Below, in pieces: positions 27,903 through 38,200 of a stretch of 64,000 nucleotides of DNA. Location of the stretch: NCBI RefSeq assembly GCF_002127585.1, contig NZ_NEGZ01000007.1, forward strand, positions 1-64,000, given 5' to 3'. The notes beneath the pieces were generated by a model. It was not told the DNA's origin. It searched no databases and saw only the letters and a list, made by a program, of their open reading frames with translations. This DNA is from Janthinobacterium sp. GW458P. GTDB lineage: Bacteria > Pseudomonadota > Gammaproteobacteria > Burkholderiales > Burkholderiaceae_D. Made by a program: the position numbers and the translations under genes. Position 1 is the first letter of the stretch; every line of letters begins with the position of its first letter.

Positions 27903-28709
27903 TCACGCTCCCCGCTGGCGCTCCGTGACATCGAGGCCGATGCCGCGGTAGCCGATGAAGCGGCTGCCATTGTCGAACATCGGTTCGCCGCTGACCTGCA
28001 GATACTGCGTGCTGCCGTCCAGGTTGGCGCGGCTGTAGATGAAATCGAGAAACGGTTCGCGCGCGGCGATCTTGGCGTCGAGCAAGGCACGCTCGGCGGC
28101 GTTCCAGCGCTGCGGTTCTTCCTCTCTGCCGATGCCCAGCATTTCAGCCACGGGGCCGGAAAAGCGCGTCAGGTTGCCCTGCGCATCCTGTTCCCAGTAC
28201 CAGTCGGACGACAGTTCCGTGAAGCGCTGGAAGCGCGCTTCGCTTTCGCGCAGCTCCGCCGTGCGCTCTTCCACCATCTGTTCCAGCGACTTGTTGTATT
28301 CGGCCAGCTTCTGGTACAGCAGGCGCACTTCCAGCATGTTGTGGATGCGCGTCTTGACTTCCACCAGGTCGAAGGGCTTGCTGACGAAATCCTTGGCGCC
28401 CGCCTGCAGGGCGCGCAGCTTGTGGCCGGGCTGGGCCGTGATCACCAGCACGGGCAGGTAGCTGCCCGCCTCGAGGTCGCGCAAGCCTTCCATGACTTCA
28501 AAACCATCCATTTCCGGCATCTGCAAGTCGAGCAGGATCAGGTCGTAGCGGTGCTGCTGGTGCAGCGCGCGCACGGCCTGCGGGTCCATGGTGGACGTGA
28601 TGCGCGTGTAGCCGGCATTGCGCAGCACCTGTTCCAGCAGCATGACGTTCGCCTCCTGGTCATCGACGATGAGGATGCTGGCGTTCAGGATCTCGGTGGC
28701 TTGAAGCAT
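27903..28709 (-). CDS. Response regulator with C-terminal PAS domain (REC-PAS)
   Basis: A 268-residue protein: receiver domain at residues 10-130 with VDDQ, phospho-acceptor D61 in LILLDLQMPEMDGF and K in FVSKPFD; a charged helix at about 135-165 (LLYQKLAEYNKSLEQMVEERTAELRESEARF); and a PAS/PAC domain to the end (WYWEQDAQGNLTRFSG...YRGIGLDVTERQRGA). No catalytic or DNA-binding output domain follows, so it may act as a phospho-relay or by protein contact. It starts 28 nt after the hybrid kinase gene and is probably cotranscribed and phosphorylated by it. Confidence 0.88.
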   Translation of the reverse strand: MLQATEILNASILIVDDQEANVMLLEQVLRNAGYTRITSTMDPQAVRALHQQHRYDLILLDLQMPEMDGFEVMEGLRDLEAGSYLPVLVITAQPGHKLRALQAGAKDFVSKPFDLVEVKTRIHNMLEVRLLYQKLAEYNKSLEQMVEERTAELRESEARFQRFTELSSDWYWEQDAQGNLTRFSGPVAEMLGIGREEEPQRWNAAERALLDAKIAAREPFLDFIYSRANLDGSTQYLQVSGEPMFDNGSRFIGYRGIGLDVTERQRGA

Positions 28710-28737
28710 GGCGGTATTCCTAAAATTGAGTGCTGAA

Positions 28738-30642
28738 TTAGCGTATTGCGTGAGTGTCGTCGGCCAGGCCGTGCGCGGCTGCATGGTGCAGGGCCACGTC
28801 GAGCGCATCCATGAACTCGACAACCTTGATCGGCTTGGTCAGGTAGCGGAAGAAGCCCGCCTGCAAGCCTTTTTCAATGTCGCGCGGCACGGCGTTGGCC
28901 GACAGGGCCATGACGGGAATGTGGCTGGTGAGGGGATCATCATGCAGGATGTGCAGGGCGCCGTAGCCGCTGATGCCGGGCAGGTTGATATCCATCAAGA
29001 TCACGTCCGGCTGGTAGGTGCGCGCCAGGTCGATGCCCAGGTGCGCATCGATGGCCGTCAGCAGTTTCAAGTCGCTGCGGCGGGCGATCAATTGCTCGAC
29101 CAGCGCCAGGTTGGCGGGATTGTCTTCCACGTACAGCAAGGTGCGCAGGCTTTCCTGCGGTTCCTGCACCTGCGGCAGCGCGTCGCCGTCGCCCAGCACC
29201 AGTTCCGGCGCGCTGCTGGCGGCCAGCTCGAACCAGAACGTGGTGCCCACGCCGACGGCGCTGTCGACGCCGATGGTGCCGCCCATCAATTCGACCAGTT
29301 GCTTGGTGACGACCAGGCCGATGCCCGTGCCCTCTTCCGTGCTGTTTTCCTGTCCCAGGCGGTTGAAGGGCTGGAACAGCTGTGCCACCTGGGCCGCGTC
29401 GAGGCCGGCGCCGCTGTCGCGCACGCTCACGCGCACCTTGTCGCCATGCCCGCTGCATTCGACGGTGACGGCGCCGCCGCCCTGGTTGTACTTGATGGCG
29501 TTCGACAGCAGGTTGATCATCACCTGTTTCACGCGCGTGCGGTCCGCATGCACATAAAAGGCCTTGCCGCAGCGGGGGAAATGCATGCGGATGCCGCGCT
29601 TTTCCGCCTGCGGCGCAATCATGGCCTGGCAATCCTGCAGCACGTCGAGCAGCGACATCGCTTCCTGCGACAGGGTGACCTTGCCCGATTCGATCATGGC
29701 CAGGTCGAGGATTTCATTGATCAAACGCAAAAGATACCAGCCGCCCTTGAGGATTTGCTCGATCGAGCGCTGCTGCGGCGGGCTGGGCGGCGGCACGTCG
29801 GACGCCATCAGCTGGGCGAAACCCAGCACGGCGTTGAGCGGCGTGCGCAATTCATGGCTCATGCTCGACAGGAATTCGGACTTGGCGCGGTTGGCCTTTT
29901 CCGCCACCAGGCGCGCCTTCTTCAGCTCGGCATTATTGGTCTCGACCAGCGAGCGCGTGTAGGCCTGCTGTTCGCGCAGGCGCTGGTCCAGCAGCGCCTG
30001 TTCCGCCTCGACCTGCTTGCGCACCGTGTTGTCGGTGCCGATCAGCAAATAGCCGATGACCTTGCTCTGCGCGTCGCGCAGGGCCGTCACGGAGACGATG
30101 GCGGGAAAACGGCTGCCATCGTTGCGGATGTACGTCAGCTCATAGATGTCTTCGATGCCGCGCGTGGCCTTGAACACGAGCGCTTCCACGCCCGGCGTGA
30201 TGGGCGTGTCGAGTTCGGCGCTGAGGGCGGCCGCGCGGGCGACGATTTCTTGCGCGTCGGAAATACCTGCCGGCGTCAGCTTGTCGACCACGTCGCTGGC
30301 CGCGTAGCCGAGCATGCGTTCGGCGCCCACGTTGAAAATCTGGATCACGCCCTGCGCATCGGTGGCGATGCACGAAAAATTGGCGCTGTTGAAAATCGCA
30401 TCCTGCAGGGCGCCCGCCTTGAGCAGCTGGCGCGGCAGGCTGGCCGCCACCGTGCGCCGGTACAGCGCCACGAGCAGCATCAGCAGCAGGAAGACCAGTG
30501 CGTCGATGACGCAGGCCGTTTCCAACGGCGCGCGCCAGGCCAGCGCGCCGACGGCCAGCAGGGCGACGGCGCTGAACGCGAACGCCAACGCCATGGGCCA
30601 GCGCGACGGGGCGCGGTTAGGGTTATTTTCAACTGAGTGCAT
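28738..30642 (-). CDS. PAS-containing hybrid sensor histidine kinase
   Basis: A 634-residue membrane kinase. Two hydrophobic helices lie near residues 17-36 and 44-62 with almost no periplasmic loop, so sensing is probably cytoplasmic or intramembrane. A PAS/PAC domain follows (about 75-210), then the phospho-acceptor H263 in SHELRTPLNAV, an HATPase domain with NLLSNAIKYNQGGG and GTGIGLVVTKQLVELMGG, and a C-terminal receiver with aspartate in DVILMDINLPGISG. The frame extends upstream, but the ATG at 30642 gives the membrane anchor at the N-terminus. Located between the Crp-like gene and the REC-PAS gene, same strand. Confidence 0.9.
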   Translation of the reverse strand: MHSVENNPNRAPSRWPMALAFAFSAVALLAVGALAWRAPLETACVIDALVFLLLMLLVALYRRTVAASLPRQLLKAGALQDAIFNSANFSCIATDAQGVIQIFNVGAERMLGYAASDVVDKLTPAGISDAQEIVARAAALSAELDTPITPGVEALVFKATRGIEDIYELTYIRNDGSRFPAIVSVTALRDAQSKVIGYLLIGTDNTVRKQVEAEQALLDQRLREQQAYTRSLVETNNAELKKARLVAEKANRAKSEFLSSMSHELRTPLNAVLGFAQLMASDVPPPSPPQQRSIEQILKGGWYLLRLINEILDLAMIESGKVTLSQEAMSLLDVLQDCQAMIAPQAEKRGIRMHFPRCGKAFYVHADRTRVKQVMINLLSNAIKYNQGGGAVTVECSGHGDKVRVSVRDSGAGLDAAQVAQLFQPFNRLGQENSTEEGTGIGLVVTKQLVELMGGTIGVDSAVGVGTTFWFELAASSAPELVLGDGDALPQVQEPQESLRTLLYVEDNPANLALVEQLIARRSDLKLLTAIDAHLGIDLARTYQPDVILMDINLPGISGYGALHILHDDPLTSHIPVMALSANAVPRDIEKGLQAGFFRYLTKPIKVVEFMDALDVALHHAAAHGLADDTHAIR

Positions 30643-30689
30643 GGGCAGCCTGGGCGATGACAACAATATAGGGAAGGGAAATGCGGCGC

Positions 30690-31430
30690 CTAGCGGCCTT
30701 GGCGCTGGCGCACGTCCGACAGCAGGCGCGTGAATTCCTTCTTGACGACGCCATAGCATTCGCACACCTGGCCTTCGAGGCCGGCGCGGTCCTGCACGGT
30801 GATATGGCCGCGCCGGTAGCTGATGAGGCCGCGCTGCTGCAGGCGCCCCGCCGCTTCCGTCACGCCTTCGCGGCGCACGCCCAGCATATTGGCGATCAGC
30901 TCCTGCGTCATGGTCAGCTCGCGGTTCGGCAGGCGGTCCATGGTCAGCAGCAGCCAGCGGCACAATTGCTGCTCCACCGTATGGTGGCGGTTGCATACGG
31001 CCGTCTGCGACATTTGCGTGATCAGCGCTTGCGTATAGCGCAGCAGCAAACGCATGACGGGCCCGGCGCGGTCGAACTCTTCCATCAGCAGGTGGGCCTT
31101 CAGCCGGTAGCCGACGCCGCCCGTCTGCACGACGGCGCGGCTCGGCGTCGAGTTGCCGCCCATAAACAGCGACACGCCCACGATGCCCTCGTTGCCCACG
31201 CCGGCAATCTCGGACGAACCGCCGTTTTCCAGCAGGTAATGGATGGAAACGATGGCCGTGGTGGGGAAGTACACATGCTGCAGCTTGTCGCCCGAGTCGT
31301 AGATCACGTCGCCGAGCAACATGGAGACTTGCTCCAGATGGGGGGCCAGGCGCGCGAAATCGGCGTCGAGCATGGCGGCGAGCAAATGGTTTTGATTCGG
31401 GTTGTGCAGCTGGGCATGCGGACTCGACAT
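30690..31430 (-). CDS. Crp/Fnr family transcriptional regulator
   Basis: A 246-residue regulator with an N-terminal cyclic-nucleotide-binding-like beta roll (VIYDSGDKLQHVYFPTTAIVSI...) and a C-terminal winged helix with TQELIANMLGVRREGVTEAAGRLQ. Cysteine ligands for an iron-sulfur cluster of FNR type are absent and the cAMP phosphate-binding motif is not standard, so the signal is unknown. Start at 31430 is favoured by AGGAAA upstream; ATGs at 31499 and 31556 are alternatives. First gene of a probable Crp-kinase-REC-PAS operon; a perfect palindrome lies 131 nt upstream. Confidence 0.9.
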   Translation of the reverse strand: MSSPHAQLHNPNQNHLLAAMLDADFARLAPHLEQVSMLLGDVIYDSGDKLQHVYFPTTAIVSIHYLLENGGSSEIAGVGNEGIVGVSLFMGGNSTPSRAVVQTGGVGYRLKAHLLMEEFDRAGPVMRLLLRYTQALITQMSQTAVCNRHHTVEQQLCRWLLLTMDRLPNRELTMTQELIANMLGVRREGVTEAAGRLQQRGLISYRRGHITVQDRAGLEGQVCECYGVVKKEFTRLLSDVRQRQGR

Positions 31431-31560
31431 GGGCAGGTTTCCTGGTTTCCAGTCGTCAGCTAGGGGGTAGATGAAAGGCGTCCGAACGAGGGTCGCCATG
31501 GTGTGCAGCGTAACACACTGCTTGCACGGTGGACCGACTATATTTCTTGCTGGCATGAAT

Positions 31561-31582
31561 GTCCGTTCGGTAGCGAACGGAC
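31561..31582. promoter_or_regulatory. Perfect 22-bp palindrome, candidate operator of the Crp-like regulator
   Basis: Arms GTCCGTTCG (31561-31569) and CGAACGGAC (31574-31582) separated by GTAG. It sits in the divergent region between the Crp-like gene (start 31430) and the GGDEF-EAL gene (start 31669). Size and symmetry suit a dimeric Crp/Fnr family protein, although the half-sites differ from the CRP and FNR consensus. Autoregulation and control of both directions is inferred. Confidence 0.6.
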
Positions 31583-31668
31583 GCTGAATCGCCGCCCATC
31601 CTACAGTCGGTCACTGCCAGGGCTGCCCGATCATGGGTCGGCGCCGGCGCTGCTCACCGGACGCCATC

Positions 31669-33765
31669 ATGCAATCATTCTTCAAGCGCATCTCCATTTC
31701 CGTCTCCACCTCGGCCCTGATCACCCTGGCGGTCGGGCTGTGCCTGACGGCGCTGTGCTACGCCTCGGCGCGGCAAATCGAAACGGAAACCGCCCGGCTG
31801 CTGCTGCAGGACCACGCCGGCAGCCATGCGCTGCGTGCTGCCATGCTGCCGGCCCACGGCCTGAGCCTGGACGCCAACCGCCGCGGCTCGCTGTACGTGT
31901 TGCTCGGTGGAATGTTATCGAGCCTGCTGGCCACGGCCTATGTGTACCAGCTGGTGTCGCGCAACTCCGTGATTGCCCGCATCACGGGCGAACGCACGGC
32001 AGCCTTGCAGTTCGCCAATTTGCGCCTGTCCGAGGATATCGCCGCGCGCATGCGCAATGAAAAGTCGCTGCGTTTGCGCGAACGCATCATCGAAGTGTCG
32101 GCCAATGCCATCATCCTGTGCAGCGCCGACGCGCCCGGCTACCTGATCGAATACGTCAATCCCGCCTTCGAGCGCATCACCGGCTATGCGGCCGGCGAAG
32201 TCATCGGCCAGCGCCTGGAAGACTTGCAGGGGCCGGAACATGTGCGCCAGGACATGCACGCCATTACCGCGGCCCTGCGCGAACAGCGCGAAGGCAAGGC
32301 CATCGTGCGCAATTTCCGCAAGGATGGCAGCACGTACTGGAGCGAGCTGTTCGTCGCGCCCGTGCGCGACGATGGCGATGGCGCCGTCAGCCACTTTGTC
32401 GTAGCGCAATACGACATCAGCACCGTCATGCGCTTCGAGCAGGAACTGGAATTCCAGTCGCGCCACGATATCCTCACGGGCCTGGCCAACCGTCTATTGC
32501 TGCGCGAGCGGCTGGAACAGGCGATGGCCGTGGCGCGCCGCAGCACCCTGCCCCTGTGGGTGGTGTTCATCGACCTCGACCGCTTTAAATTCGTCAACGA
32601 CACCCTGGGCCACGACGCGGGCGATACCCTGCTGAAACTGATCGCCGACCGCCTGCGCGCCGCCACGCGCGAAGTCGATACGGTGGCGCGCCTGGGCGGC
32701 GACGAATTCGTCCTGCTGCTGCCGCAACATGCCAACAGCGACCCGGGCCAGCTCATCCTGCAGCGCGTGCTGGACGCCGTGGCGCAGCCGCTGCTGGTGG
32801 GCGGCCATGAATTCTTTCTCACGTGCAGCATGGGCGTGGCCACCTATCCGCTGGACGGCGACAGCGCGGAAACCCTGATCAAGCATGCCGACATCGCCAT
32901 GTACCGCGCCAAGGAACAGGGCCGCAACCACTGGCAAAGCTACGCGCCGGCCATGAATGCCAGCATGCTGGCCCGGCTGAACCTGGAAAGCGAGTTGCGC
33001 CATGCGCTCGAGCGTGGCCAGTTCCACCTCGTGTACCAGCCGCAGGTGGAACTCGACAGCGGCAAGATCGTCGGCATGGAAGCGCTGCTGCGCTGGCGCC
33101 ACCCCACCCTGGGCGCCATTGCGCCCGGTGAATTCATCCACCTGGCCGAGGAAATGGGCTTGATCGTGCCCATCGGCGCCTGGGTGCTGCACACGGCGTG
33201 CGCGCAAGCGCGGGCGTGGCAACGGGAGGGACTGGGCGGCTTGCGCCTGGCCGTCAATTTGTCTGCGCGGCAATTCCGGCAAAGCAGCTTGCTGCAATCG
33301 GTGCGGGAAATATTGGCCGTGACAGGCCTGGAAGCGCGTTTCCTGGAGCTGGAGTTGACGGAAAGCATGATGATGCAGGACGTGGAACAGGCGATCGCCA
33401 CCATGGGCAAGCTCAAGGCATTGGGCTTGCTGCTGTCGATCGACGACTTCGGCACCGGCTATTCCAGCCTGGCGCACCTGCGCCGCTTCCCCATCGACGT
33501 ATTAAAAATCGACAAATCCTTCGTCTGTGACCTCACGCACAGCGACGACGACGCGGCCATCGTGCAAGCCGTCATCGCGCTGGCGCACAGCCTGCGCCTG
33601 AAAGTGATTGCCGAAGGCGTGGAAACGGCACAGCAACTGGCCTTCCTGCGCCGGCACGGCTGCGACCAGATGCAGGGCTATCTGTTCAGCCGTCCGCTGG
33701 CCGCGCCCGCCTTCGAACAATTACTACGCCAGGGCAGCACCTTGCCTGCCCTGGCGATGGTTTGA
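31669..33765 (+). CDS. Membrane GGDEF-EAL protein with PAS domain (cyclic di-GMP turnover)
   Basis: A 698-residue protein: TM helices at about 14-34 and 73-94 with only a 38-residue loop between them, PAS/PAC at about 135-255, GGDEF domain with intact GGDEF at 343-347 and an allosteric RxxD site at 334-337, then EAL domain with EALLRW at 471-476 and later DDFGTGYSS and the final AEGVET motif. Both active sites appear intact, so it could make or degrade cyclic di-GMP. The start ATG at 31669 was preferred over 31633 because it gives a proper membrane anchor. It is divergent from the Crp-like operon. Confidence 0.92.
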   Translation: MQSFFKRISISVSTSALITLAVGLCLTALCYASARQIETETARLLLQDHAGSHALRAAMLPAHGLSLDANRRGSLYVLLGGMLSSLLATAYVYQLVSRNSVIARITGERTAALQFANLRLSEDIAARMRNEKSLRLRERIIEVSANAIILCSADAPGYLIEYVNPAFERITGYAAGEVIGQRLEDLQGPEHVRQDMHAITAALREQREGKAIVRNFRKDGSTYWSELFVAPVRDDGDGAVSHFVVAQYDISTVMRFEQELEFQSRHDILTGLANRLLLRERLEQAMAVARRSTLPLWVVFIDLDRFKFVNDTLGHDAGDTLLKLIADRLRAATREVDTVARLGGDEFVLLLPQHANSDPGQLILQRVLDAVAQPLLVGGHEFFLTCSMGVATYPLDGDSAETLIKHADIAMYRAKEQGRNHWQSYAPAMNASMLARLNLESELRHALERGQFHLVYQPQVELDSGKIVGMEALLRWRHPTLGAIAPGEFIHLAEEMGLIVPIGAWVLHTACAQARAWQREGLGGLRLAVNLSARQFRQSSLLQSVREILAVTGLEARFLELELTESMMMQDVEQAIATMGKLKALGLLLSIDDFGTGYSSLAHLRRFPIDVLKIDKSFVCDLTHSDDDAAIVQAVIALAHSLRLKVIAEGVETAQQLAFLRRHGCDQMQGYLFSRPLAAPAFEQLLRQGSTLPALAMV

Positions 33766-33772
33766 CCAGGCG

Positions 33773-34828
33773 TTAAAACGCGTGGCGCAAGCCGATGTTC
33801 AGCGCGCGGTTGCCCGTGCCCACTTCCGTGGCGTTGCCCACCATGTAGGCGGCGTCGTTGCGGTTGCGGATATGCGCGTAGGCAGCATATACCTTGCTGC
33901 GCTTGGACAAGGCATACGTGGCGCCGATGGCCAGCTGCTGCGCGTCGCGGTTGGCCGCGTTGCGGTCATCCTTGCGCACATACGAGGCCAGCAAGGTCGT
34001 TGCGCCCAGCGGCACGGACACGCCGACGATGGCGTCGCGGCTGTCGGTCGAAGCGGCGGGCGCCTGCGCCGCGCCATACGGGTTTTCCGCGAAGAACATC
34101 GAGCTGCCCTCGCCCGTGTTACGGCCATAGCCGGCGAACGCCGTGGCCACGCCGAAGTTGTAATTACCGGCCAGAATGGTGTTGTTCGCGTCAGCCTTGC
34201 CCGGCTCGCCGGCACGGCTCTGGCGCGCCAGGCGCAGGGTCAAAGGACCGTTGACATAGCCCAGGGCCAGGCCCAGCGAACGTTGATCTGCCGCAATACC
34301 CGTGTGTTCGCCAAAGCCGTACATGACGGTGGCCGTCACGCCGCGCAGCTCGGGCGAGGTGTAGCGCACGGTATTGTCGATGCGCGTGGCCGAAAAGCCG
34401 GCCAGGTTGGTCGCCGCGCCGGCAAAGCCGCCTTCGAAGGGGTCGGCCACGTCCGTCAGCGCCTGGCTTTGCAGGTTGTACTGGCGGCCCACGGTCAGCA
34501 TGCCCAGCGGGCTGTCGATGCCGACAAAGGCCTGGCGGCCGAACAGCTGGCCCGCCTGGTCGGAGCGGCCCGTGTCGCCCTGCACGCCCGCTTCCAGGGT
34601 GAACACGGCTTGCCAGCCATTGCCCAGCGCTTCCGTGCCGCGCAAGCCCAGGCGCGAACCGGCCGAGATGCCGCTGGTGAGCTTGCTGACGCCGCCTTCC
34701 TGCACCAGGCCCGCATCCATCAAACCATACATGGTGACGGAAGACGGATCGACGGACGACTGGGCTTGGGCGGCAGGCAAGGCGCCCACGGTGGTGGCAA
34801 GAGCGGCAACGATGGCGATTTTTTTCAT
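33773..34828 (-). CDS. Gram-negative outer-membrane porin
   Basis: A 351-residue general porin of the betaproteobacterial type. A signal peptide MKKIAIVAALATTVGALPAAQA is followed by SSVTMYGLMDAGLV, the standard first strand, then SRLGLRGTEALGNGWQAVFTLE and GRQAFVGIDSPLGMLTVGRQY. It ends NIGLRHAF with the terminal phenylalanine needed for outer-membrane assembly. Substrate unspecific or unknown. Convergent with the GGDEF-EAL gene, with a 7-nt gap and no visible terminator there. Start at 34828 is fixed by the signal peptide. Confidence 0.95.
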   Translation of the reverse strand: MKKIAIVAALATTVGALPAAQAQSSVDPSSVTMYGLMDAGLVQEGGVSKLTSGISAGSRLGLRGTEALGNGWQAVFTLEAGVQGDTGRSDQAGQLFGRQAFVGIDSPLGMLTVGRQYNLQSQALTDVADPFEGGFAGAATNLAGFSATRIDNTVRYTSPELRGVTATVMYGFGEHTGIAADQRSLGLALGYVNGPLTLRLARQSRAGEPGKADANNTILAGNYNFGVATAFAGYGRNTGEGSSMFFAENPYGAAQAPAASTDSRDAIVGVSVPLGATTLLASYVRKDDRNAANRDAQQLAIGATYALSKRSKVYAAYAHIRNRNDAAYMVGNATEVGTGNRALNIGLRHAF

Positions 34829-35268
34829 GCTGATTTCCTTGTAAAAGCGACACCAGGAAAGCGGCGGCCACGGCAAGGCCACAGGCGGCAAGGCGCCATG
34901 CGGGGGATGCCGTATCAAAAGACGACGCGCCGGACAACAGATCCTGGCTAAGCTGTGGCGGCAGCGGCGTGCAATGACGAGCCGCTTTGATTCCGCCGTG
35001 AATGGTGCACCGCTGGCGGTGCGCGTGGCTCAGGCGCCCGGCCCGAAGGGGACGCACTGAAGGTGGCTGGCATCGCTGATGCGCTGGCCTTGAGACGCGG
35101 ACGAGTGCTGGATATGAAACGTTATACAACCGCGTCTGCTGGCGCCGTCCGCAAGGATGGGGCAGGAGGCGCCGAGGCCGGCATTATAGCATCGGCAGCG
35201 CCCCTCTCCCCGTTCTGTTGCGTGAAAACGACTCGCCAGGCCGCCAAAACACGGCCATGCGGCCGCGT
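34829..35268. other. 440-nt intergenic region upstream of the porin gene
   Basis: Lies between the porin start and the stop of the Sel1/ankyrin gene, both minus strand. A perfect TATAAT on the minus strand occurs at 35183-35188, about 355 nt before the porin start, which would give a long untranslated leader if it is the promoter. Open frames in the region lack ribosome-binding sites and coding character. No RNA family was recognised. Confidence 0.4.
35183..35188 (-). promoter_or_regulatory. Possible -10 box upstream of the porin gene
   Basis: Perfect TATAAT preceded by GATGC on the minus strand. No clear -35 hexamer at 16-18 nt. The distance to the porin start codon is about 355 nt. Confidence 0.3.
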
Positions 35269-38200
35269 TCACTTCAGCTTGTCGTACAACAACATTTGCC
35301 CGTCGCGATCCCAGGCCAGTTTGCCATCCTCGATGCCGATGACGGCGTGGAAATCGCGCATGCCCGGGCGCGGCGGATACAGCGCAAAACGCAACAGGCC
35401 TTGCCGGGCCGGCAGTTTCACCGTGGTAAAGCCCGTTTCCGGATGGGACAGCACCAGGTGGCGCAGCGGCCCCGCAATCGGCACCTGCCACGGCTGCGTG
35501 CCGCTGATGCCATTGGCAAACGCGGGCGCATCGCCCAGCGCCGCCAGAGCGATATCGGGCACGGCCTCGCCCCGATATTCGACGATGATGCGGGCCGGGC
35601 CCGTGGTGGCGTCGCCGGAGCGCGGCGGCAACAGCGCAAAGGACGCATCGGGCGAGGCCCCATCGCCCTGCAGCAGCAATTCGCCGTCCAGCACCGACCA
35701 GCGCCCCTGCGCCGCTTGCTCATCGGCGCCGTACAGCATCCGGTAACTGAAACGCCCGTCGGCGCGCAGCACGATGTGCGACGCGACCTCGGCCCTGTGC
35801 CCCAGCGCATAGCGTCCCGGCAAGCGCCGTTGCAGCGCCAGGTCGGCAGCCTTGTCCTTGTGCGCGGGTGCAGCGGCAACCTCGGCGGGCGGCACCCGCC
35901 AGCCGCCCGCCGCCAGGATGGCCAGCATGTCATCGCGCCCCGCGGCGCGCAGCGCGCTCCAGTCCTGCGGCGCGAGTTGGCGCAGGCTGCCGGCCAGGCG
36001 CGGCAGGCGCGCAGCGAAGCGCTGGCCCAGCCAGCCGGCAAGCATGTGCTTCGGTTCGTCGGCAAAGGCGGCGATCAGGCGCGGCGCCATGGCGGGGTCG
36101 CACTGTTGCGGCGCGGCGGCAAAGCCATGCTTGAGCAACAAGTTCCAATACGCATCGGACGCGTGCAAGGCAATGTTGACCAGGTTCGACGTGTCCGGCA
36201 GGCATACCTTGTCCAGCGACAGCGTCGAGTCGCGCGTGACGAGGGCCAGCATATCGGGATTGAGGCTGGCGGCGGCCAGGTCCAGCGCGCCACCCCATGG
36301 GTGATCCATGCTTACCTCGATCCGCGCGCCGCGCGCGAGGAACAGGCGCGCGGCCTCGGTGTTGCCATTGAGAATGGCCTGTTCCAGCGCGCTCTTCTGA
36401 TTGGCACCGCGCCAGTTCGGGTCCAGCCCCAGGTCCAGCAGGCGCGGCAGCAGGTCGTCGCGCCGCGCGCGCAGCGCCTGCCGCAGCACCACCGCATCGC
36501 CCGGCGCGCGCCGCACACTGTCGGCACGCCGCAACATGCCGTGCTCCAGCAACAGCGGCGCCAGTGCGCGCTGCGGCGACTGCACGGCGAGCAGGGCCGC
36601 GTTCAAGCCCAACTGGCTGGCCGGCAAGCCGGCTGCCAGCATCAGGCGCACCCGCTCGACGCCGGCCGCATCGCGCACGGCACGCAGCGCCTCGTCCAAT
36701 GGCGACCACTTGATGTCTGCCAGCGGCTGGCGCGCCGCCACGGCCGCCAGCAGCAATGTCAGCACGGCATTATTGTCCGCCGTCGGCGGCAGTTTCAGCG
36801 CCAGCCGCAATACGGGGAACTCGCCGCCCAGCGGATCGGCGCCCAGGCCCAGCAACAGCTTGACCATCGCCGCGTCGCTATTTTCAACGGCCGCCAGCAA
36901 GGGCGGACGATAACCGTCGCTGACGACGGGCGCGCCCATCGCGGCCAGGCGCACGACCCAGTCCGGTCGCTGGCTGCGCACCGCATGCCACAGCAGCGTC
37001 TCCGTTTCCAGGTGCAGCGCATCGAGCGTCGCCAGCGCTCTCCTGTGCGACTCTTCGGCTGCGGGGCCGACTTGCTGCCATGGCATGCCGGGCACCACCA
37101 GCTGGCGCAGCACGTCTTCGGACGCCGGCTGATGGTTGTACATGGCGCGCATCGCCGCGTCGAGCCAGCGATCCTCTCCCTTTGCATCATGGCGGGGCAC
37201 GCGCTGCTTGAGCCAGTCCAGCACGCCGGCGTTGCCCGCTTCGGCGGCGTAGGCGTACAGCGACTTGCCCTGGTCGTCGATAGACGGCGTGGTGCCGGTG
37301 GCCAGCATTTTATCGAGCACTTCGGTGCCGCGCGTCTGGCCCAGCAAGCGGCTCCAGAGCATGTCATCGGCCAGCGGCCGCTCGGCTGGCCGCGCCGCGC
37401 CGTCTTTCTCCGTCCTTTTCTGTGAATGGCGCAGCTCCGCCATGCGCTGGTCGCCCACCAGATAGGGCAGGCCCGAACCGGCGTCCAGCAAGGCGATCAT
37501 GTTCGCCGTGCGCTCATCCGCGTCGAGCAATTCCGGCAGCGTGCCCGCGGCTTCCTGCTGCAGCGCGTATTCCAGCGGCGCCAGCGTGTCATTTCCGGCG
37601 CCGTAGTGCCGGACATCGGCGCCATGGGCCAGCAACAGGCGCACCATCGCGGCGTTGCCATACATGGCCGCCAGGTGCAGGGGCGCGACGCTACTGCCCC
37701 CGGTGCCTTCGCCGACCGGCACGCCGCGCTGCAACAGCAGCGTCATCATGCGCAGCCTGGCCGGCAGCAGCGCGGCGTGCCGCCCGCGTTGCGCCTGGCG
37801 GTGCGCCCGCCGCTGCACCTGTTGCAACAGAGCGTCGTCCAGACGCGGTTGCGCCTTCTGCCATGCCGATTCGGCTTCGACCAGGCTGTACGCGGGCAAG
37901 ATCAAGGCGTGCAGCAAGGTGCGCTCGCCGATCCGGTAAGCGCCCGGCTCGGCGACGCCGGCCAGCAGTTTGCCGAAGGCCGCTTCATCGCCCTCGCTGG
38001 CAGCGTCGAACAGCGCCGTCACCTCTGGCGTCGGCGGCAGCTTGTCGCGCGCCTCGCGCACATAGTGGATCACGCGTTCCATGCCGTGCACCGAGACCTG
38101 CGGCAGCGGCATGCCCACCTTCCACGCCCGCGCCAGCTGATCCGCTTCGGCGTTTTGCGCCGCATTCATCGCCTTTGCCCAGCCGGCCACGCTGGCGGCG

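Noticed and set aside
28738-30996. Longer start for the hybrid kinase (about 118 extra residues)
   Set aside because: The extension is antisense-like low complexity overlapping the Crp-like gene; the ATG at 30642 puts the membrane anchor at the N-terminus.
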